From the NCBI GenBank assembly GCA_027459505.1, contig DAIDIE010000031.1, positions 124,001 to 188,000 of the forward strand: a DNA stretch of 64,000 nucleotides. Reading direction: 5' to 3'. A program made the translations under genes and the position numbers. Positions 46,051 to 53,574 of the stretch are shown here, in pieces (position 1 is the stretch's first letter; each line of letters opens with the position of its first letter). The notes beneath the pieces are model-generated. The model made no database searches. It was given only the letters and a program-made list of their open reading frames with translations, and had not been told where the DNA came from. The DNA is from Acidobacteriota bacterium (GTDB taxonomy: Bacteria > Acidobacteriota > Terriglobia > Terriglobales > SCQP01).

Positions 46051-46614
46051 ATGGTTTCCACAGGGCCGGAAGAGACCGCCGCGAGCGAACTCGAGCCACT
46101 CCTGACGGCGCAGCAGATTGCTGTGCGCGTGGCGGAAATGGGCGTGCGGATTTCCGCCGATTATGAGCCCGAGCCGGTTCTGCTGGTGGGAGTGCTGAAG
46201 GGGGCGGCGATTTTTCTCGCCGATCTGGCGCGCTCATTGCATCTCGAAGCCAGCTACGATTTCCTGGCCGCTTCCAGCTACGGGCAGGGCACGCGAAGCT
46301 CGGGCGTAGTGCGTCTGATAAAAGATCTCAGTGAGGACATCAGTTCGCGCCATGTGATTGTGGTGGAGGATATTCTCGACACCGGTCTCACGCTGAATTA
46401 CCTCTGCCGGTTATTGCGGGAACGTCACCCGAAGTCCTTGCGGACAGCGGTCTTGCTCGACAAGCCCTCGCGGCGGCAGGTGCCGTTTAAAGCCGATTAC
46501 GTGGGCTTCACCATTCCCGACGAATTTGTGGTGGGTTACGGCCTGGACTTTCAGGAGCGCTATCGCAATCTCCCCGGAGTGTATCGGCTCGGAGGCTCCA
46601 TTGCGAAGGTGTAG
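46051..46614 (+). CDS. hpt: Hypoxanthine phosphoribosyltransferase
   Basis: A 187-residue purine-salvage enzyme. ATG 46051 is chosen; an upstream in-frame TTG would add 22 residues of no recognisable character. It has PVLLVGVLKGAAIFLADL, the PRPP-binding VIVVEDILDTGLTL, VLLDKPSRRQVPFKADYVGF and FVVGYGLDFQERYRNLP. It converts hypoxanthine or guanine with PRPP to IMP or GMP. It is divergent from addB across about 107 bp and is followed by repeat copy D and deoC, another nucleoside-salvage gene. Confidence 0.93.
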   Translation: MVSTGPEETAASELEPLLTAQQIAVRVAEMGVRISADYEPEPVLLVGVLKGAAIFLADLARSLHLEASYDFLAASSYGQGTRSSGVVRLIKDLSEDISSRHVIVVEDILDTGLTLNYLCRLLRERHPKSLRTAVLLDKPSRRQVPFKADYVGFTIPDEFVVGYGLDFQERYRNLPGVYRLGGSIAKV

Positions 46615-46633
46615 CAGCCGGACCACCCGCCAC

Positions 46634-46713
46634 ACGAGCCAGGGCCGAGTCAAACTGATTTCGAGTTCGAAATCGGACACCGAAGCGGGTGGAATACACG
46701 CGGCCGTGCCGCC
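46634..46713 (+). repeat. Dispersed structured repeat, copy D (internally deleted, 80 bp)
   Basis: The 5' end and hairpin 1 (ACGAGCCAGGG to TTTCGAGTTCGAAATCG) are fused directly to GACACCGAAGCGGGTGGAAT and CGGCCGTGCCGCC. About 95 bp between the two conserved ends are missing, and the A-run before the last stem is changed to ACACG. It lies between hpt and deoC, both on the plus strand. Confidence 0.85.
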
Positions 46714-46730
46714 TTGCGAGGCGCCAGCGG

Positions 46731-46736
46731 TACACT
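46731..46736 (+). promoter_or_regulatory. TACACT -10 element close to the deoC start
   Basis: TACACT ends 7 nt before the deoC ATG, the TANNNT spacing typical of leaderless genes. There is no Shine-Dalgarno sequence between it and the ATG. The element begins 18 nt after the end of repeat copy D. Motif evidence only. Confidence 0.35.
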
Positions 46737-46743
46737 AGAGCGC

Positions 46744-47511
46744 ATGGACGGCGCCCCGGAATTTCCCTTTGAGTTGCCAGTGGACGGAGTTGCTTCGCAA
46801 GCCGCGGAGGCAGGCCCCGGCATGGCGGTTTCTGATCCAGCCTCTTCCGAGGTGCCTTCACTGATTGACCACACGCTCTTGCGGCCAGAGGCGACACGGA
46901 GCGAAATTGCCCAATTGTGTGATGAGGCCTTGCGGTACGGCTTCTTTGCCGTCTGCGTGGCGCCGGTATGGGTTGCGGAAGCGGCCGCACGTCTCAATGG
47001 CAGTCCGGTCCGGGTGGCCACGGTAGTGGGTTTTCCGCTGGGTGCGAGCATGACTCCGGTAAAGCGTTTGGAAACTGAGCTGGCCTTGCGCTGCGGAGCG
47101 CAGGAGATTGATATGGTGGTGGACCTGGGCGCATTGAAGGCTGGCGATGGGGCGCGGGTTCACAACGACATCCTGGGAGTGGTGGAGCTGGCCTCGGCTG
47201 GTGGCGCTTTGACCAAAGTCATCTTGGAAACCGGTCTGCTCAGCGACGAACAGAAGCGCATGGGAGCGGAACTGGCGGTGCGCGCCGGTGCGGCATTCGT
47301 TAAGACTTCCACGGGATTCAGCCATCAGGGAGCGACAGGGTCGGACGTTACTCTTTTGCGGCGCGCCGTTGGCTCCCACGCGGGCGTGAAGGCCGCGGGC
47401 GGAATCCGCAGCTACAGCGATCTGCTCGCCATGGTGCGTGCGGGCGCGAATCGCATTGGGACCAGCGCTGGTGTGAGCATCGTGGAGCAGGCGCGAGGGA
47501 GCCGGCAGTGA
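46744..47511 (+). CDS. deoC: Deoxyribose-phosphate aldolase
   Basis: A 255-residue class I aldolase splitting 2-deoxyribose-5-phosphate to glyceraldehyde-3-phosphate and acetaldehyde. The N-terminal ~35 residues are an unstructured extension, then SLIDHTLLRPEATRSEI, VATVVGFPLGASM, QEIDMVVDLGALK, KVILETGLL, and the Schiff-base segment AFVKTSTGFSHQGAT with GVKAAGGIRSY. The start is ATG 46744. The stop overlaps the next gene's GTG (GTGA). Confidence 0.93.
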   Translation: MDGAPEFPFELPVDGVASQAAEAGPGMAVSDPASSEVPSLIDHTLLRPEATRSEIAQLCDEALRYGFFAVCVAPVWVAEAAARLNGSPVRVATVVGFPLGASMTPVKRLETELALRCGAQEIDMVVDLGALKAGDGARVHNDILGVVELASAGGALTKVILETGLLSDEQKRMGAELAVRAGAAFVKTSTGFSHQGATGSDVTLLRRAVGSHAGVKAAGGIRSYSDLLAMVRAGANRIGTSAGVSIVEQARGSRQ

Positions 47512-49292
47512 GCGAGCGCCATTCCGCCGCGGATACGTCTCAAACCGGTGTGACCCAGCATCATGCCGCCGCGCTCGGGGCGCCCGGGCTGGCGGAGTTC
47601 CTGCTGGACATCAGCGACGCCGTCAGCGGCACGCTGGATTTGGATACCATACTCAGCCGCGTGGCCAGCATCACGCGACGCGTGCTGGATTACCAGATCT
47701 TTGCGATTTTACTGGTCAATGAGCGTAGCGCCGACATGCGCATCCGCTTCGCCGTGGGACACCTGCCTGAGGTGGTGGAAAACGTCCGGGTGGGCATCGG
47801 TCAGGGTCTGACCGGGGCGGCGGCGCAGAACATGGCTACTGTGCGGGTCAACGACGTGAGTGCCGACCCCCGCTATATTCCCGCCTTGCCGGGCATCGGC
47901 AGTGAAGTGGCGGTCCCCATCATCTGGAACAAACAGGTGATCGGGGTGATTGATGTGCAATCGTTGCACAAGAACAGCTTTACGGAAGAACATCAGCGCG
48001 CCCTGGAACTGGTGGCGAGCCGCATCGCCAATGCGATTGAAAACGCCAAGCTGTACCGCAACGCGGTGGCGCGTGAGAAGACGCTGGCCCTGCTCAACGA
48101 TATCAGCCGGGAAATGACGGCGATTCTTTCCCTGGATGAGCTGTTGACCCGCACCGCGGAGATGGTGCGGCGGGTTATCGACTATCACCTGTTCAGCGTG
48201 CTTCTGTTGAACCGCCGCACCAACAAGCTGGAACACCGGGCGTCGGTGCGGCTGGGCGAGAACATTCAGATCAAACACGACATCCCGCTGGACAAGGGTT
48301 TGGTGGGAGCGGCGGCCACCGAACGCAAAGCGGTCGTGGTCAAGGATGTGCGCGAGGATGTCCGCTATGTGGCGCTGAATCCGGAGATTCGCTCCGAACT
48401 GGTGATTCCTCTGCTCTACAAGGATGAGGTGATCGGGGTTATCGATCTTGAGCACACCCGCAAGGGCTACTACACCGAGCGGCACGTGCGCACACTCTCC
48501 ACCCTGGCGAGCCAGATGGCGATTGCGATTGCGAATGCCCGGCTTTATGAGCGGGTACGCTTGGCGGAAAGCCGCATGGAACGGGAGATGAAGCTGGCGC
48601 AGGCGGTGCAGAAAGAATTATTGCCTGCTTCGGCGCCGAGAATGCCCGGTCTCGATTTGGCGGCGCGCACGGTTCCGGCGCGTGAGCTGGGAGGCGATCT
48701 TTACGATTACCTGCCCTACAAGTCGCAGCGCTTGGGTATCGCTCTGGGGGATGTCTCCGGCAAGGGAGCGGGCGCCGCATTGTACGGCGCCATGTTCAGC
48801 GGACTGCTGCGCTCGCAACAGGAGATCCAAAGTCCGGGGGCGGTGCTGCAGGCGCTGAACCAGGCATTGCTGGAGCGGCGCATTGAAAGCCAGTTCATGA
48901 CCTTGTTGCTCGGGATTTGGCATGAGCGCAGCCGTAAGCTGGTGTTATCCAATTCCGGCCTGCCCTATCCCATTCATTGTTCGGCGGCGGGCACGCACCA
49001 GGTACGTGTGGCCGGCCTGCCGCTGGGGATGCTGCCCGCCGCGGGTTATGACGAGGCGACGGTGGCGCTGCAGCCGGGTGACCTGCTGGTCATGGTCAGT
49101 GACGGAATCACGGAAACGCAAAACGGTAAAGGTGAAGAATACGGGCGCACCCGGCTGGAACGGCTTCTGCGCGAGGCACAGCAGCAACCGCTTGCGGTAC
49201 TGCTGGATCTGCTCTTTGCCGATGTGGCGCATTTTGGCGAGCACCGGCCGGCGGCCGACGACCGCACCGTGGTGGTCCTGCGCGCGCGTTAA
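47508..49292 (+). CDS. GAF-GAF-SpoIIE (PP2C) serine phosphatase
   Basis: A 594-residue signalling protein. Two GAF domains lie at about residues 40-190 (ILLVNERSADMRIRFAVGH to VASRIANAIENAKLY) and 205-365 (VLLLNRRTNKLEHRASV to LASQMAIAIANARLY). A coiled linker (AQAVQKELLPAS) leads to the SpoIIE-type phosphatase with ARELGGDLYDY, LGDVSGKGAGAALYGAMF, GLPLGMLP and LLVMVSDGITETQN. Such proteins dephosphorylate anti-sigma antagonists in response to ligands. No partner STAS or anti-sigma gene is nearby. The GTGA overlap with deoC is notable because no functional link is known. Confidence 0.9.
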   Translation: MSERHSAADTSQTGVTQHHAAALGAPGLAEFLLDISDAVSGTLDLDTILSRVASITRRVLDYQIFAILLVNERSADMRIRFAVGHLPEVVENVRVGIGQGLTGAAAQNMATVRVNDVSADPRYIPALPGIGSEVAVPIIWNKQVIGVIDVQSLHKNSFTEEHQRALELVASRIANAIENAKLYRNAVAREKTLALLNDISREMTAILSLDELLTRTAEMVRRVIDYHLFSVLLLNRRTNKLEHRASVRLGENIQIKHDIPLDKGLVGAAATERKAVVVKDVREDVRYVALNPEIRSELVIPLLYKDEVIGVIDLEHTRKGYYTERHVRTLSTLASQMAIAIANARLYERVRLAESRMEREMKLAQAVQKELLPASAPRMPGLDLAARTVPARELGGDLYDYLPYKSQRLGIALGDVSGKGAGAALYGAMFSGLLRSQQEIQSPGAVLQALNQALLERRIESQFMTLLLGIWHERSRKLVLSNSGLPYPIHCSAAGTHQVRVAGLPLGMLPAAGYDEATVALQPGDLLVMVSDGITETQNGKGEEYGRTRLERLLREAQQQPLAVLLDLLFADVAHFGEHRPAADDRTVVVLRAR

Positions 49293-49354
49293 GCTTCGCG
49301 TTTCGCCGCTGGGCTAAACTGGAAGTTCATCCTCAACGTCCGGATCCAACAACC

Positions 49355-50686
49355 TTGAGTTCATCCAAAAAAACGAACCGGCGCGACGGGTCGCGCTCCT
49401 CCGCACTTTCGCCAATCCGCCGCCCCTTTCAATACGAAGGCGCCGAGTTGAAATGCGCTGGCGTCGCGCTGGAGCCCTTGGCCCGGCGCTATGGGACGCC
49501 GCTTTACGTTTATCACTGGGAAACCATCGCCGCCAGCTTCGCCCAGTACCGGCAGGCTTTCGCCGCGAGGCCGCACCTGATCTGCGCTTCGGTGAAGGCG
49601 AATGGCAATTTGAGCTTGCTGCACGGTCTGGCGCACCTGGGCTCCGGCTTTGATATTGTCTCCGGCGGAGAACTGCAACGCGTGCTCGCCGCGGGTGGAG
49701 ATGCCGGCAAAGTGGTTTTTTCCGGTGTGGGCAAGACGGCGGAAGAAATGGATGCGGCACTCGATGCGGGCATTTTGTTGTTTAATGTCGAATCGGCGCC
49801 AGAGCTGAAACTGCTGGCGGAGCGGGCACGGCGCAAGCGGGTGCGTGCTCGTTTCGGCATTCGTGTGAATCCCGACGTGGAGGCGTCCACTCATCCCTAT
49901 ATCGCGACCGGCCTGCACCGGCACAAGTTCGGGGTCACGGCGGCGGCGGCGGAGAAGCTGTACCGGGAGTACAGCCGCCATCCCTGGCTGGAAGCGGCGG
50001 CGCTGAGTTTCCATATCGGCTCACAAATCCTCGACACCGCGCCCTTTGGTGAAGCGGTTGCGAAAATGGTTCAGTTTATCCGCACCCTGCGGGCCCATGG
50101 CGTGGGCCTGCGTTATTTCGACCTGGGCGGCGGTTTGGGTATCGCCTATCATCAAGGCCAGAAACCACCTGCCGTGAACGCCTACGCGGCCACTATTCAT
50201 AAGGCGCTGGGCGATCTGGGGTGCACGCTGTTGCTGGAGCCTGGGCGCCGGCTGATGGCGTCGGCTGGCGCCCTGCTGACCCGCGTGCTGTACGTGAAAG
50301 ACAATGAGCAGCGGCATTTTGTGATTGCGGATGCGGGCTTCAATGATCTCATCCGGCCCGTGCTCTACTCCGCGCACCATGAGATAGCGCCGGTGCAGCG
50401 CCGCAAGGGCAGCCTGACAGTGGATGTCGTGGGACCCATCTGTGAGAGTTCCGACGCCTTTGCGCGGGAACGTAAGTTGTCCAGGGTGCAGAGCGGCGAT
50501 CTGCTGGCGATCCTGGATGCGGGCGCCTACGGGTTTTCGATTGCCTCAAATTACAACAGCCGACCGCGCGTTGCCGAGGTTTTGCTCAAGGGAGGCAAGC
50601 CGCGGCTCATCAGGCGGCGTGAGCGGCTCGACGAGCTGTTTGAGGCCGAGCGGGAGTGCCTCCCCAAAGACCGTTCGCCGCGCTAA
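49355..50686 (+). CDS. lysA: Diaminopimelate decarboxylase
   Basis: A PLP enzyme of about 443 residues catalysing the last step of lysine synthesis. The PLP lysine is in ICASVKANGNLSLL (about 80); GSGFDIVSGGEL, SFHIGSQI, FDLGGGLGIAY, LLEPGRRLMASAG and VGPICESSDAFAR follow. The proposed TTG start at 49355 is uncertain: the first ~28 residues are basic and not part of the family core, and a later start is possible. It follows the phosphatase gene by 62 bp and converges with thpR, whose stop lies 11 bp away. Confidence 0.93.
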   Translation: MSSSKKTNRRDGSRSSALSPIRRPFQYEGAELKCAGVALEPLARRYGTPLYVYHWETIAASFAQYRQAFAARPHLICASVKANGNLSLLHGLAHLGSGFDIVSGGELQRVLAAGGDAGKVVFSGVGKTAEEMDAALDAGILLFNVESAPELKLLAERARRKRVRARFGIRVNPDVEASTHPYIATGLHRHKFGVTAAAAEKLYREYSRHPWLEAAALSFHIGSQILDTAPFGEAVAKMVQFIRTLRAHGVGLRYFDLGGGLGIAYHQGQKPPAVNAYAATIHKALGDLGCTLLLEPGRRLMASAGALLTRVLYVKDNEQRHFVIADAGFNDLIRPVLYSAHHEIAPVQRRKGSLTVDVVGPICESSDAFARERKLSRVQSGDLLAILDAGAYGFSIASNYNSRPRVAEVLLKGGKPRLIRRRERLDELFEAERECLPKDRSPR

Positions 50687-50697
50687 AAAACTTATCT

Positions 50698-51228
50698 TTA
50701 CAAGGGAAAAGTTTGGAGCCTGCGATAGTGCGCGCCTTTGGGCGAGAGCTTGCTTTCGTAGAGGTGGTAGGCGCCCGCCGTCCAGCACAGCGGCTCAGGG
50801 CCGGCGAGCGGGAGCGTCCGCAAGAGTCCCATTTGGTTGCTGCGCGCCAGAGTGATATGCGGGCGGAAGTCGCGGCTTTCGGCTGGGATCCCCACCGCCT
50901 CTAACTGACGTTCAATGCGGGCGGCCAGCTCCGCCAGGGCCGGGGAAGTTTCGACTTCAAGCCAGAGAACTCGCGCCTGCCTTCCGGAGGGAGTGATTGC
51001 CAGCTGGCCGGTGCGCACCAGGAAGGGTTCCGCTTGAATCCGCCGCAACAATGGCGGGATTTCCGGCAGCCGGGTCTCGGGAAACTCACCGATGAATTTC
51101 AAAGTGACGTGGGTGTCTAAAGGGCCGGTCCAGCGCGCCAGTGGCGCCTGTGTGCGCAGCGGTTGCAGGACCGTCTGTAATCGCGACAGAGCGTCCGCGG
51201 GAATATCCAGAGCGCAGAACAGACGCAT
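50698..51228 (-). CDS. thpR: RNA 2',3'-cyclic phosphodiesterase (2H family)
   Basis: A 176-residue 2H phosphoesterase. The two active-site motifs are HVTLKFIGE and HITLARS (H-x-T-x), with the N-terminal MRLFCALDIP. It hydrolyses 2',3'-cyclic phosphates of RNA ends. ATG 51228 is chosen from the conserved N-terminus; the frame remains open upstream into repeat copy E, but that is repeat sequence. It converges with lysA. Confidence 0.92.
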   Translation of the reverse strand: MRLFCALDIPADALSRLQTVLQPLRTQAPLARWTGPLDTHVTLKFIGEFPETRLPEIPPLLRRIQAEPFLVRTGQLAITPSGRQARVLWLEVETSPALAELAARIERQLEAVGIPAESRDFRPHITLARSNQMGLLRTLPLAGPEPLCWTAGAYHLYESKLSPKGAHYRRLQTFPL

Positions 51229-51246
51229 AAAAAGAGTGCGGTCACC

Positions 51247-51482
51247 ACGAGCCAGGGCCGAGTCGAACTGATTTAGAGAGCCTTTAACGGTCTCCTGGAT
51301 TCGAAATCGCAGGCCGGAGCCGTCGCGAAGGTCCAAGGTTGCCGTTCAGGTCCCGCACCGCTGGCGACTAGTAAAAGGCGGCCGCCATCCCTGAGCTTCG
51401 GCCGGGGTCTCCATGCCGCGTCGCGCGGCATGGGGAGGGTCCGGACACCGGAGCAGGTGGAATAAAAGCGGCCGTGCCGCCT
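51247..51482 (+). repeat. Dispersed structured repeat, copy E (with GC-rich palindrome)
   Basis: A full-length copy with two changes. The loop of hairpin 1 is replaced by a longer imperfect stem (TTTAGAGAGCC, TTTAAC, GGTCTCCTGGATTCGAAA). A perfect 10-bp palindrome (51411-51420 with 51424-51433, TCG loop) is inserted right after CTTCGGCCGG in hairpin 2. It lies between thpR and pgmB. Read leftward, its terminator-like end begins 8 nt after the pgmB stop. Confidence 0.92.
51461..51480 (-). terminator. Terminator-like end of repeat copy E
   Basis: On the minus strand the sequence reads GCGGC-ACG-GCCGC followed by TTTTATT. It starts 10 nt after the pgmB stop codon. The stem is short (5 bp) but all G-C with a 3-nt loop. 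Confidence 0.5.
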
Positions 51483-51490
51483 CCGGGCTG

Positions 51491-52183
51491 CTAATAAGAG
51501 ACCTTCGGATCTATACGGAGTTGTCCATGGGACAGTTCTTCAAAATCCGATAGAACCGTTTCCGCACCGCAGGCGCTCAGGTCAGCGGCGCTGCTGGCCC
51601 CGGCAATTCCAATGCACCGCATACCGGCAGCCCGGGCGGCGCGAACCCCCGCCGCGGCGTCCTCAAAAACTATGCACTCCCGCGGCGCCACTCCAAGCCT
51701 GGCTGCCGCCAACAGAAACACCTCCGGGTCGGGCTTGCCTTTGCGCACGTCTTCTTCAGTCACGGTTGCCTGCACGAGTTCCAGCATTTGTAACTGAGCC
51801 AGCATCTGCAGGCAGTTTTCCCGCGGGGCGGAGGTGGCCACGGCACACGGTATGAGAGCGTGCCGCAAGGCGCGCAGAAAGTCCAGCGCACCTTTAACGG
51901 CTGAGAGTTCCGCGGCGGCCAGCAGGCGAAACCTCTCTTCCTTGCCGCGGGCGAGTGTTTCCGCTTGCGGCAAAGTCAACCCTGGCTGTATTTGAAGCAC
52001 GATTTCCGGATTGCGGCGGCCCGCAATCAAAGCCTGAATCCCGGCGTCGCTGTAATTCAGTCCCAGGCCGGCCAGGGTCTGCCGCCACGCTTTTATATGC
52101 AGGCGGTTGCTGTCGGCAAGCACCCCGTCCAAATCGAAAATGATCGCGCTGGCGGGCGGAAGGGAAATGGGTGGGTGGGGCAA
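51491..52183 (-). CDS. HAD-family beta-phosphoglucomutase-like hydrolase
   Basis: A 230-residue HAD protein with TTG start 52183. Motif I AIIFDLDGVLADS carries the two catalytic Asp; the cap-domain segment is HIKAWRQTLAGLGL; motif II is CAVATSAPREN, motif III KGKPDPEVFLLAA and motif IV CIVFEDAAAGVRAA. This set fits beta-phosphoglucomutase and related sugar phosphatases. No sugar phosphorylase is nearby, so mutase versus phosphatase cannot be settled. An ATG start is absent, so the first ~10 residues are uncertain. Confidence 0.8.
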   Translation of the reverse strand: MPHPPISLPPASAIIFDLDGVLADSNRLHIKAWRQTLAGLGLNYSDAGIQALIAGRRNPEIVLQIQPGLTLPQAETLARGKEERFRLLAAAELSAVKGALDFLRALRHALIPCAVATSAPRENCLQMLAQLQMLELVQATVTEEDVRKGKPDPEVFLLAAARLGVAPRECIVFEDAAAGVRAARAAGMRCIGIAGASSAADLSACGAETVLSDFEELSHGQLRIDPKVSY

Positions 52184-52249
52184 GGGTTTCGCAAAAGAAA
52201 AACCGCCTCGGGTTGGCTGAAGGCCGAGGCGGTGGGTTAGCGCAAGAAA

Positions 52250-52501
52250 CTAGCGTTTGGCCTGACGAGCGGCCCGAACCTTGGCCCAGCGGCGCTTTTG
52301 CGCTTCGGCAATGCGTCTCCGCCCCTCAGCGGAAATCTTGCGGGCGCCACGGCCCTTGGAAGCAGCGCCGGAGGCGGAAGAGGTGGCGCGGACCGGAGCA
52401 CTGCCCGATCCCGAGTCCAGGCCACGAAGGACGCGCAGCGCGGATTCAATCCGTTGCTGCTCCGCTTCCAGCTCCTGAATTACTTTCGCTATGTTCGACA
52501 T
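52250..52501 (-). CDS. Small basic protein with coiled coil and Lys/Arg-rich tail
   Basis: An 83-residue protein. ATG 52501 has AGGAG 4 nt upstream. Residues 1-30 (SNIAKVIQELEAEQQRIESALRVL) form an amphipathic coiled coil, residues 31-55 are an Ala/Ser/Gly linker, and the tail GARKISAEGRRRIAEAQKRRWAKVRAARQAK is strongly basic and helical. The layout suggests a dimeric nucleic-acid-binding, histone-like protein. I do not know a characterised homologue. The region from 52502 to 52814 holds no other supportable gene. Confidence 0.7.
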   Translation of the reverse strand: MSNIAKVIQELEAEQQRIESALRVLRGLDSGSGSAPVRATSSASGAASKGRGARKISAEGRRRIAEAQKRRWAKVRAARQAKR

Positions 52502-52814
52502 TGTTCTCCTCGAAGTATGCTCCGCTAATTTACTAATCTTGCGGATTGCCAAAATTATACGCTCAATCGGAAGTTAGAATCCAGCACGAAACTGCCGCCG
52601 CTCCGGCGCTTAGTGGGCGCGACGCTTCATTGTGGTCATAACAGCCGATAAGCAGCTTCGTTGCTGGTTGGACTCTGTGTCTTCCTGGGCGGCGCTGAAC
52701 CGGTCAACAGAGTGATGAGCGGCCTTATTTTGGTGACCAGAATCGCCGCTAGCGGCGGCGCCGGATTTGCGCCATCCCGCATTCTCAAGAATGACTGTGC
52801 AACCCGCGCGCAAC

Positions 52815-52982
52815 ACGAGCCAGGGCCGAGTCGAACCGATTTCGAGCTCGAAATCGCAGGCCGAACTAGTGGCAAAGGTTCAAGGTTGCCGTTGAGGTCC
52901 CGCACCGCTGGCCACTAGTAAAGCAGGGCCATCATCGGCGAGCGTCGGCCGGACACCGAAGCAATAGAAGTGGCCGTGCCGC
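52815..52982 (+). repeat. Dispersed structured repeat, copy F
   Basis: A full-length but degraded copy. Hairpin 1 is kept (TTTCGAGCTCGAAA, loop changed but the pairing preserved). Hairpin 2 is weakened (GCGTCGGCCGGACACCGAAGC), and the A-run is altered (CAATAGAAGTGGCCGTGCCGC). It lies between the small basic protein gene and copy G, in about 1 kb without a gene. Confidence 0.88.
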
Positions 52983-53275
52983 TTTCTACGCCCTTCCGAC
53001 TAACTGACAAAGGCAGGCCGCATCTTTGAAGGTGAACTCGCGAGGCGAACGCGGTTTTTACTTTGCCGGAGCCCGCGAAGACTCCGGAGCGGCGACGGTG
53101 AAAGAGCATGATCTGGCCAGCTTTCCTAAGCCCGTCTAGCTCTGCTGCGGGCCTGCGCCGGTCCACTTTCGTTGTGACGCGGCGTGCCGCTCAAAGCTGG
53201 CAGCCGCCGCTAAGTTGTTCTGGCGCAGGCGTTTTAACGAACCGCTTTGCCGCGCTGCGTGGAGTCTGCATTGCA

Positions 53276-53510
53276 ACCAGCCAGGTCGAGTCGAACTGAT
53301 TTCGAGTTCGAAATCGCAGGCCGAAGTGGCAAAAGTTCGGGGTTGCCGTTTAGATCCCGCACCGCTGGTGACTGGTAAGCGCGGCCACCATCCGTGCGCT
53401 TCGGCCGGGGTCCCCACGCCGCGCCGCGCGGCGTGGGGTGGGGCCGGGGTCCCCGCGCCGCGCCGCGCGGCGTGGGGTGGGGTGGGGGCTGGGGTTCCTT
53501 GGCCGCGCTA
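53276..53510 (+). repeat. Dispersed structured repeat, copy G (two tandem GC-rich palindromes, 3' end lost)
   Basis: This copy starts at ACCAGCCAGGTCGAGTC and keeps hairpin 1. After CTTCGGCCGG it carries two tandem ~38-bp units, each a long palindrome: 53412-53423 with 53427-53438 (12 bp, perfect) and 53451-53462 with 53466-53477 (one mismatch). The usual 3' end (ACACCGAAG to GCCGCC) is missing. It lies 65 bp upstream of the HDOD start. Confidence 0.88.
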
Positions 53511-53574
53511 CGGGAGCCATTCTTATGAAGCGCTAAAGTGGGTGGCTGCATTCGTCGATGAAGTAGAGGTCGCG

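Noticed and set aside
53215-53574. 120-residue N-terminal extension of the HDOD protein
   Set aside because: The extension is translated repeat copy G (GVPTPRRAAWGG-type repeats) rather than protein-like sequence. ATG 53575 begins at family-like sequence.
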